From the NCBI GenBank assembly GCA_903925195.1, contig CAIYEO010000017.1, positions 1-18,790 of the forward strand: a DNA stretch of 18,790 nucleotides, given 5' to 3'. Source of the stretch: an uncultured Candidatus Saccharibacteria bacterium. Lineage in GTDB: Bacteria > Patescibacteria > Saccharimonadia > Saccharimonadales > UBA4665. Shown in pieces: positions 15,021-18,790 of this stretch (positions are counted from its first letter, which is position 1; every line of letters begins with the position of its first letter). The notes below the pieces were generated by a model. It was not told the DNA's origin and made no database searches. It saw nothing but the letters and a program-made list of their open reading frames with translations. A program made the translations under genes and the position numbers.

Positions 15021-15617
15021 ATGAAGATTCAGCATGACCAAACTTGCGTTATAATAGTAGACTTTCAGAACGACAGTTGTGGAGTTGGCCTAGGCAATCA
15101 AGAAAAGTATCAACCTATCATAGAAGCAGTTAATAAAACAAATAAGCTTATGGATGTGTTACGAAAGAAGGGTGTAGCCTGTATATTTACAAAACATATT
15201 GAAGAGCCTAATTCCCTACCAGATAACTTACAGCTTCTATATGACAACAAAGAAAATCTAAGTAATGGCCATTATACCAAGGGTCAATCTGGATCTGAGC
15301 TTTATGGTAACCTTATTCTTCCTTATGATCTTGTATTTGAAAAAACACTCTGGGGAGCTTTTAGTAATAAAGATCTTGAAAGCTATTTAATTTCAAAAGA
15401 TATTAAGAACCTAATTATCTGTGGTGCCGAAACAGAAACATGTGTACTGTCTACGATTACTGAAGCATTTGATCGTGGCTACAATATTTTTATGCCAATT
15501 AATTGTATAGCTACTAAAGCAAATAAAATAGACAGCCACCATATACCTATGATGGAAATATTCAATAGATACTATGGATATGTAATTGACGAATCAGATC
15601 TACTAAACATGCTTTGA
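15021..15617 (+). CDS. Isochorismatase-like cysteine hydrolase
   Basis: A 198-aa member of the isochorismatase/nicotinamidase superfamily. The catalytic triad is visible: Asp14 (IIVDFQND), Lys108 (FEKTLWGAF) and Cys141 (GAETETCV), and the family's cis-peptide segment precedes the Cys. Members hydrolyse nicotinamide, N-carbamoyl compounds, isochorismate and similar amides; the substrate cannot be read from sequence, and the metal-binding Asp-x-His pattern of true nicotinamidases is not obvious. NAD salvage is a reasonable guess for a host-dependent bacterium but remains a guess. The start is the ATG 6 nt after TATAAT, with no ribosome binding site. The stop lies 6 nt before repeat 2. Confidence 0.87.
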   Translation: MKIQHDQTCVIIVDFQNDSCGVGLGNQEKYQPIIEAVNKTNKLMDVLRKKGVACIFTKHIEEPNSLPDNLQLLYDNKENLSNGHYTKGQSGSELYGNLILPYDLVFEKTLWGAFSNKDLESYLISKDIKNLIICGAETETCVLSTITEAFDRGYNIFMPINCIATKANKIDSHHIPMMEIFNRYYGYVIDESDLLNML

Positions 15618-15623
15618 ATGTTA

Positions 15624-15653
15624 GTTGATATAGTAAGTACGGTGGCCCTCCAA
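15624..15653 (+). repeat. Cassette repeat 2 (att-like)
   Basis: Left arm GTTGATATAGTAAGTACGG, core TGGCCCTCCA (15643-15652), then A. It aligns without gaps to the other copies. The flank downstream differs from the tRNA flank (AGTTCTTATTCAC). Confidence 0.88.
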
Positions 15654-15665
15654 GTTCTTATTCAC

Positions 15666-15686
15666 AAACGACCTTCGGGTCGTTTT
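15666..15686 (+). terminator. UUCG-capped intrinsic terminator at start of cassette 3
   Basis: AAACGACC (15666-15673), TTCG loop, GGTCGTTT (15678-15685) and a further T. It stands in the same position behind the repeat as the hairpins of cassettes 1 and 2 but is unrelated in sequence. Confidence 0.88.
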
Positions 15687-15745
15687 GCTTTGCAATAGGC
15701 TTATGATAAGCTTGAGAGGTATACAGTCATTAATTAAGAGCGACT

Positions 15746-16390
15746 ATGGATCCCATTAAACCAGAATCAATACAGCCCACCGTAAGCACCGATTCTATCC
15801 CCGTTCCAACACAGGTAACTCCAGTTGTACCAATGGCATCACCCAGTCCCGTAGTGCCAACGACACCAACTGCTCCGGTAGTGCTGTCACAGCCAGTTAA
15901 GCAGAGTGGGACCCTCGGAGCTTGGTTAATGCTCATTATCGTCATTCCGTTTCTGGTGATATCGATACTCGCATCGATCTTCATCTCTATCTACTTCGCC
16001 CATGACACAAGGCTACTGAAGACGGGTACCCTCGGTACTGCCGTAGTGACTGCAACACGAGATACGGGTGGTCGGAATTCAGGACCAGCCTATCTGATCT
16101 CATATCACTTAATTGATGTCTCAGGCTACAGCACACAGACATACTCATCGCTTGTACCGGGAGTTGATGGACAAAACGTGTCGAGCGGTCAACATATGGC
16201 CGTTATTTATAACCCCTCTAACCCTTCAGACAACGGTCTTCAGGTGGCTCTCGAAAATAATAGCTCATCGCTTGCAACTGTCTTACCCTGGTTGTTCCCA
16301 GTGATACCAGTTATCGCGCTTATAGCGATCGTTATCAATATAGTCAGGGTTACTCGTCGTAAACGGGCAATCTCGAGTCTTAGCGCATGA
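15746..16390 (+). CDS. Membrane protein with DUF3592-like domain
   Basis: A 214-aa protein. Residues 1-52 are a Pro/Thr/Val-rich tail without charge clusters. A TM helix follows (about 58-85), then an extracytoplasmic domain (about 92-170) with GTAVVTATRD, YLISYHLID and VIYNPSNPSDN, the strand pattern of DUF3592 proteins. A second TM helix (about 180-204) leads to a basic C-terminus. Function is unknown. An AAGAG 6 nt before the ATG is a weak ribosome binding site. The stop overlaps the next start (ATGA), so the two form a coupled pair. GC content is far above the surroundings (34 of 60 bases at 15841-15900), which suggests acquisition from a different donor. Confidence 0.65.
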   Translation: MDPIKPESIQPTVSTDSIPVPTQVTPVVPMASPSPVVPTTPTAPVVLSQPVKQSGTLGAWLMLIIVIPFLVISILASIFISIYFAHDTRLLKTGTLGTAVVTATRDTGGRNSGPAYLISYHLIDVSGYSTQTYSSLVPGVDGQNVSSGQHMAVIYNPSNPSDNGLQVALENNSSSLATVLPWLFPVIPVIALIAIVINIVRVTRRKRAISSLSA

Positions 16391-17061
16391 TGCTTGGACT
16401 GTATCTAGGATTTTGGCTTGTTGCTATCGCAATACTATTCGTGGTGATTCGCAAGTATACCAAGAAGCGAGATAGTGCGCTCCAGGTATTTGCATCACAG
16501 CATAGTTTGACCTATGTACCACATCCTAATGCTGTATCGGTGGTTGAGCCAAAACTCATCAACGCTCAGAGGGGGATCTATGATCAGATGATAGACGCAA
16601 GTAACAACAGTACCTTCTTCTGTGATAGTGGTGCCGTTCAAAGTGGCGGTGGCAGTGGCCAGTCAACCGACAGATTCTTAGGCATTAGGCGGTTAGTTAG
16701 CAATCAGACATCCTTCGTCCTTGCTCCAAATGACGGCTCGACTATGCGGTTCTTTAACACAAATTCGTTCGAGCAAGTTAGCTTTGAAAGCGACGACCTC
16801 AACAAGGTCTACCGTCTCATGACTCAGCCCGGGCAAGAGGTCGATGCACTACAAATGTTATCACCGAATCTGCTACTATGGCTGGCTCAGAACGCGTCAA
16901 ACGCAACGATTGTCATGAAGTCGGGAAGCTTATATGTTTATATGCGCAATCGTGTAGTGTTCTCAGGTGATAGTGAGTCGAGCTACGAATCGCAGTATGC
17001 TCTTATAAATTCTATCGGTGATTACTTAATGCTTCACATGCCAAAGGCCCCAGTTGTATGA
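16387..17061 (+). CDS. Uncharacterised membrane-anchored protein, partner of the DUF3592-like protein
   Basis: A 224-aa protein with one N-terminal TM helix (about 4-21) followed by basic residues and a soluble, probably cytoplasmic, domain of mixed strands and helices. No family is recognised with confidence. An FASQHSLTYVPHP segment after the anchor is of a kind seen in membrane-anchored proteins of this phylum. Translation is coupled to the preceding gene through ATGA; the second Met at 16390 is an equally possible start. It shares the raised GC content of its partner (29 of 60 bases at 16441-16500). The stop codon is followed at once by a degenerate copy of the repeat's left arm. Confidence 0.6.
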   Translation: MMLGLYLGFWLVAIAILFVVIRKYTKKRDSALQVFASQHSLTYVPHPNAVSVVEPKLINAQRGIYDQMIDASNNSTFFCDSGAVQSGGGSGQSTDRFLGIRRLVSNQTSFVLAPNDGSTMRFFNTNSFEQVSFESDDLNKVYRLMTQPGQEVDALQMLSPNLLLWLAQNASNATIVMKSGSLYVYMRNRVVFSGDSESSYESQYALINSIGDYLMLHMPKAPVV

Positions 17062-17085
17062 GTTCAAACGGCATCTACTATCTAG
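17062..17085 (+). repeat. Degenerate left arm of a cassette repeat (vestigial)
   Basis: Directly after the stop codon at 17061, the sequence starts GTT and contains GCATCTACT in the same register as repeat 1 (14 of the first 20 positions match without gaps). The GGCCCTCCA half is missing. A complete repeat follows at 17110. Confidence 0.4.
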
Positions 17086-17109
17086 GTTGAGATATGAGCA
17101 CCAAGCTCA

Positions 17110-17139
17110 GTTCTAACAGCTAGTACGATGGCCCTCCAA
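17110..17139 (+). repeat. Cassette repeat 3 (att-like)
   Basis: Left arm GTTCTAACAGCTAGTACGA, core TGGCCCTCCA (17129-17138), then A. This copy has the most divergent left arm, but its core is unchanged. Confidence 0.85.
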
Positions 17140-17168
17140 TTCCGAACAACAGATGACCCTAATAAGAA

Positions 17169-17191
17169 AGTTAGAACTAACTAGTTTGCAA
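17169..17191 (-). terminator. Weak hairpin downstream of the reverse-oriented cassette gene
   Basis: AGTTA (17169-17173) pairs with TAACT (17178-17182) around GAAC; in the minus direction a T-rich stretch follows. It lies about 20 nt past the stop of the minus-strand gene. The stem is short, so this is a weak call. Confidence 0.3.
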
Positions 17192-17202
17192 TGACTGTAT
17201 TT

Positions 17203-17706
17203 TTATTCGTCCGATTCATAACCGTAAGTTACAGGGTAAAGACCAGTAGCCCCTCGCTGCATTTCTGTATATAGTAACTCTCTTTGTTCATTAGTTGGCT
17301 CGGATAAACCGTGTTTGCTATCAGCTCGCTTATGTAATTCTGCTTTTGCAATTTCTACGAATGAACCATTTGTAATTAAATTGTGGTAAATATCTATACA
17401 ACCGATATCGTCAATATCCATTCTGAACGTTACAACTTCAAAACCAGTTTCGCCAGGCGAGTTTAAAATACGCAATGTTGTTGGTATAAGCTTTGTCATT
17501 GTGGTGCTCTTATGGCGCAGACCCTCATCAATTAAATGTGCAGTACCGCCTTCTTCTGCCTGCCATTGAGCGTGAGCAATACCAAATGTAAATCCGCCAA
17601 TATTTCTTCGCCTACCTAGCCAGTGCGATTCAATTAAGGCACTATCTCTATATTCTCGCAAATGCTCTAAATACTCATTGCCGTGCAAACTAATAGGTAA
17701 ACTCAT
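17203..17706 (-). CDS. Uncharacterised cassette protein, reverse orientation
   Basis: A soluble protein of 167 aa from the ATG at 17706. An in-frame TTG at 17742 would add 12 residues. I prefer the ATG, though neither start has a clear ribosome binding site. No family is recognised. Visible features are a basic GRRRNIGGFTFGIAH segment (about 31-46), a strand pair around TLRILNSPGETGFEVVTFRMDIDDIG and an acidic C-terminus. There is no signal peptide or TM helix. It is the only array gene facing the tRNA; its 5' end lies 74 nt from repeat 4 and its 3' end 63 nt from repeat 3. Base composition is AT-rich (22 GC of 60 at 17461-17520), unlike the preceding cassette. Confidence 0.6.
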   Translation of the reverse strand: MSLPISLHGNEYLEHLREYRDSALIESHWLGRRRNIGGFTFGIAHAQWQAEEGGTAHLIDEGLRHKSTTMTKLIPTTLRILNSPGETGFEVVTFRMDIDDIGCIDIYHNLITNGSFVEIAKAELHKRADSKHGLSEPTNEQRELLYTEMQRGATGLYPVTYGYESDE

Positions 17707-17780
17707 TGCTACAATACTTTCATAAGCCCTAAACTGGTGCAAGCATAGGCATGATGTACGGCTTAGTATCTGCTAATTTA

Positions 17781-17810
17781 GTTGCAATAGTTTTCACTAA
17801 GGCCCTCCAA
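17781..17810 (+). repeat. Cassette repeat 4 (att-like)
   Basis: Left arm GTTGCAATAGTTTTCACTA, then AGGCCCTCCA (first core base A instead of T), then A. The flank contains TTATGCTTAAA (17817-17827), a motif it shares with the flanks of the tRNA and repeat 1. Confidence 0.88.
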
Positions 17811-17853
17811 GAGAATTATGCTTAAACTAATAATTTTTTAAGGATAGGCGTAA

Positions 17854-17881
17854 TTGAAATTTCTTTTTTTTCATGTAAGAT
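17854..17881 (+). promoter_or_regulatory. Promoter of the small membrane protein gene
   Basis: TTGAAA (17854-17859), 16-nt spacer, TAAGAT (17876-17881), 7 nt before the ATG. A leaderless or near-leaderless transcript is predicted. Confidence 0.5.
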
Positions 17882-17888
17882 ATAGATT

Positions 17889-18119
17889 ATGGCAACAAAC
17901 AAGCACAAAATACAGCTACAAAAGAGAGATTGGGCAATTATATTATTGTTCATACTAATGATAGTAACTAACCTTTGGTGGTGGGGTATAAACAATGTGC
18001 ATGATAGCGTCGAAAACGACTTACATAATATCAACTCAAGACAATTATTAATAAATAATCAATTGAAAACTTGTGTTAATGAAGGTACTAAGACCTGTGA
18101 TATAAGTTCTCCATATTAG
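17889..18119 (+). CDS. Small single-pass membrane protein
   Basis: A 76-aa protein: basic N-terminus (about 1-13), one TM helix (about 15-33) ending in WWW, then an external tail of about 43 residues with two Cys (TCVNEGTKTC) nine residues apart, possibly disulfide-bonded. The sequence gives no family. The ATG follows a plausible promoter by 7 nt with no ribosome binding site. It is the sole gene of the smallest cassette (368 bp), and the opposite-strand frame over it lacks comparable features. Coding status is supported by the signal-anchor layout and the fit between two repeats, not by homology. Confidence 0.6.
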   Translation: MATNKHKIQLQKRDWAIILLFILMIVTNLWWWGINNVHDSVENDLHNINSRQLLINNQLKTCVNEGTKTCDISSPY

Positions 18120-18148
18120 TAAAAGTAGACTTTTCTGCAAATATTTTG

Positions 18149-18178
18149 GTTGCGATAGCGTCTACAGTGGCCCTCTAA
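18149..18178 (+). repeat. Cassette repeat 5 (att-like)
   Basis: Left arm GTTGCGATAGCGTCTACAG, then TGGCCCTCTA (one change, TCTA for TCCA), then A. The left arm differs from repeat 1 at only two positions although it is the most distal copy. The flank has CTCTCGCTTAAAAT, a variant of the TATGCTTAAA motif. Confidence 0.88.
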
Positions 18179-18228
18179 AATGCTCTCGCTTAAAATTATG
18201 TATTATTTAAAATAACTTGAATGAATAC

Positions 18229-18257
18229 TTGACATTTATAACTACATAACATATACT
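18229..18257 (+). promoter_or_regulatory. Consensus promoter of the toxin-antitoxin pair
   Basis: TTGACA (18229-18234), 17-nt spacer, TATACT (18252-18257), 7 nt before the antitoxin ATG. Transcription would start at the start codon. No ribosome binding site is present. Antitoxins of this family usually repress their own promoter, but I see no clear palindrome over it. Confidence 0.85.
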
Positions 18258-18264
18258 CTGTAGT

Positions 18265-18534
18265 ATGAATACAGTAATAAGCGTAAAAATTGATAAAGAT
18301 GTAAAAACCTCCGCACAAGAAGTTGCTAAAAGTGCTGGTCTCACATTAAGTACTTTAGTTAATGCCTACCTACGTCAAGTAGCCGCTACTCGTCGCATTG
18401 AATTATATGCTCCAGAACAAATGACACCAAAATTAGAAAAACTTATCGAAGAAGTGGAAGCTGAACTTAAAGCAGGCAAAGCTAGCAAAGAGTTTAATAG
18501 CGTGGAAGAGTTTCTGGCTGATCTTAAAAAATAA
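18265..18534 (+). CDS. RelB/DinJ-family antitoxin
   Basis: An 89-aa protein with an N-terminal ribbon-helix-helix region (about 1-45): MNTVISVKID strand, then helices containing KTSAQEVAKSAGLTLSTLVNAYLRQVA. This is the RelB/DinJ DNA-binding and dimerisation type. The C-terminal half is a charged helix (about 50-89) suited to wrapping the toxin. It neutralises the RelE-like toxin encoded 5 nt downstream and probably autoregulates the pair. It is transcribed from a consensus promoter with the start codon at the predicted transcription start. Toxin-antitoxin pairs are common stabilising cargo in gene arrays such as chromosomal integrons. Confidence 0.9.
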   Translation: MNTVISVKIDKDVKTSAQEVAKSAGLTLSTLVNAYLRQVAATRRIELYAPEQMTPKLEKLIEEVEAELKAGKASKEFNSVEEFLADLKK

Positions 18535-18539
18535 TTTCT

Positions 18540-18790
18540 ATGACTATACGTTACCTACCAAAATTCAAAAAGCAATATAAAAAGCTTCCACTTAAAATGC
18601 AAACTCAATTTGATGACCGAGTTCAATTATTCGTTGTTGACCCCACCCAACCAAAACTCAAAGTACATCCACTAAAAGGAAAATTCGCTGGCTACTGGAG
18701 TATGAGTGTTAGTGGTGATATACGTGCACTTTATATTATAGAAGGAGACACAATTGTAATTTTTGCTCTTATTGGTACTCATAGCCAGCT
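18540..18790 (+). CDS. RelE/YafQ-family mRNA interferase toxin (3' end outside window)
   Basis: The first 83 codons of a RelE-fold toxin. The family pattern is clear: LPKFKKQYKKLP at the N-terminus, HPLKGKFAGYWSMSVSGDIRALY in the middle (with the conserved Arg) and FALIGTHSQL at the end, whose His is the usual catalytic residue. Such toxins cleave mRNA in the ribosome A site. Only a few C-terminal residues should be missing. It begins 5 nt after the antitoxin stop and is presumably cotranscribed. The cassette border beyond it cannot be seen. Confidence 0.9.
   Translation, partial: MTIRYLPKFKKQYKKLPLKMQTQFDDRVQLFVVDPTQPKLKVHPLKGKFAGYWSMSVSGDIRALYIIEGDTIVIFALIGTHSQ

Larger units (their letters stand above)
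14371..18790 (+). mobile_element. tRNA-anchored array of single-gene cassettes (integron-like layout)
   Basis: From the tRNA-Lys 3' end to the window edge, unrelated genes are separated by five copies of a 30-bp repeat in the same orientation. Taking each core TCCA as a border, the cassettes are 14381-14964, 14965-15652, 15653-17138, 17139-17809 and 17810-18177, with a sixth from 18178 running out of the window. Each holds one gene, or one tightly overlapping or adjacent gene pair, placed close to the repeat. No integrase, transposase or integron attC-like palindrome is present, so mobilisation would need a recombinase encoded elsewhere. Uneven base composition (the third cassette is clearly GC-richer) supports separate origins. 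The alternative is tandem accretion of independent tRNA-targeted elements that lost their integrases. The name and mechanism are my inference; the repeats are seen directly. Confidence 0.75.

Noticed and set aside
14936..15652. Additional tRNA genes or pseudo-tRNAs at the repeats
   Set aside because: Only the acceptor 3' strand with CCA is present; no T-arm, anticodon arm or 5' acceptor strand precedes any repeat.
14936..18178. Interpretation of the repeats as true integron attC sites
   Set aside because: They are about 30 bp, lack the paired R and L boxes and the large imperfect palindrome, and share their core with a tRNA 3' end.
14936..18178. Interpretation of the repeats as a CRISPR array
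   Set aside because: Spacings of 368-1486 bp hold whole genes and are irregular, and no cas genes are present.

Overview
The window looks like chromosome of a small, AT-rich bacterium, most likely a Patescibacteria/CPR member of the Saccharibacteria (TM7) type. This is inferred from compact gene packing, a surface protein with a wall or membrane anchor of the LVNTG type, a MurD plus MurL route to D-glutamate, and many lineage-restricted unknown proteins. Standard stop codons (TAA, TAG, TGA) are used. I see no 16S rRNA or other decisive marker, so the taxonomy is tentative.

Left part (1-9817, minus strand). A VWA protein, a MoxR AAA+ ATPase and a DUF58 protein form an envelope-associated operon behind a good sigma70 promoter (5854-5882). 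A second promoter (2658-2686) drives a repetitive Gly/Thr-rich lipoprotein and a PKD-domain surface protein. Further right on the same strand are a large membrane histidine kinase and a translationally coupled pair of unknown genes (a membrane protein and a possible GNAT-fold protein).

Middle (9988-14211). Two tandem REC-only response regulators lead directly, with a 1-nt gap, into a MurD-type ligase. MurD overlaps by 4 nt a gene I recognise as MurL, the UDP-MurNAc-L-Ala-L-Glu epimerase. This is the alternative route to D-Glu in peptidoglycan. FolD converges on MurL from the other strand.

Right part (14304-18790), the most interesting region. A tRNA-Lys(CTT) gene is followed by a head-to-tail array of small gene cassettes. 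Each is closed by the same ~30-bp repeat (14936, 15624, 17110, 17781, 18149). Its right half, GGCCCTCCA, is the 3' end of the tRNA including discriminator and CCA. Its left half (GTTGCGATAGCATCTACTG-like) is shared among the repeats but is absent from the tRNA. Cassettes of about 584, 688, 1486, 671 and 368 bp carry a lincosamide/aminoglycoside-type nucleotidyltransferase, an isochorismatase-like hydrolase, a two-gene GC-richer membrane module, an unknown gene in reverse orientation and a small membrane protein. A RelB/RelE-like toxin-antitoxin pair then runs off the window. The two cassettes nearest the tRNA begin with the same module: core, terminator hairpin, -10 box, then ATG with essentially no leader. 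The layout resembles an integron, with the tRNA 3' end in the role of attI and the 30-bp repeats in the role of attC. The sites do not look like integron attC sites, and no recombinase gene is in the window. My reading is serial site-specific capture of single-gene cassettes at a tRNA gene by a recombinase acting in trans.
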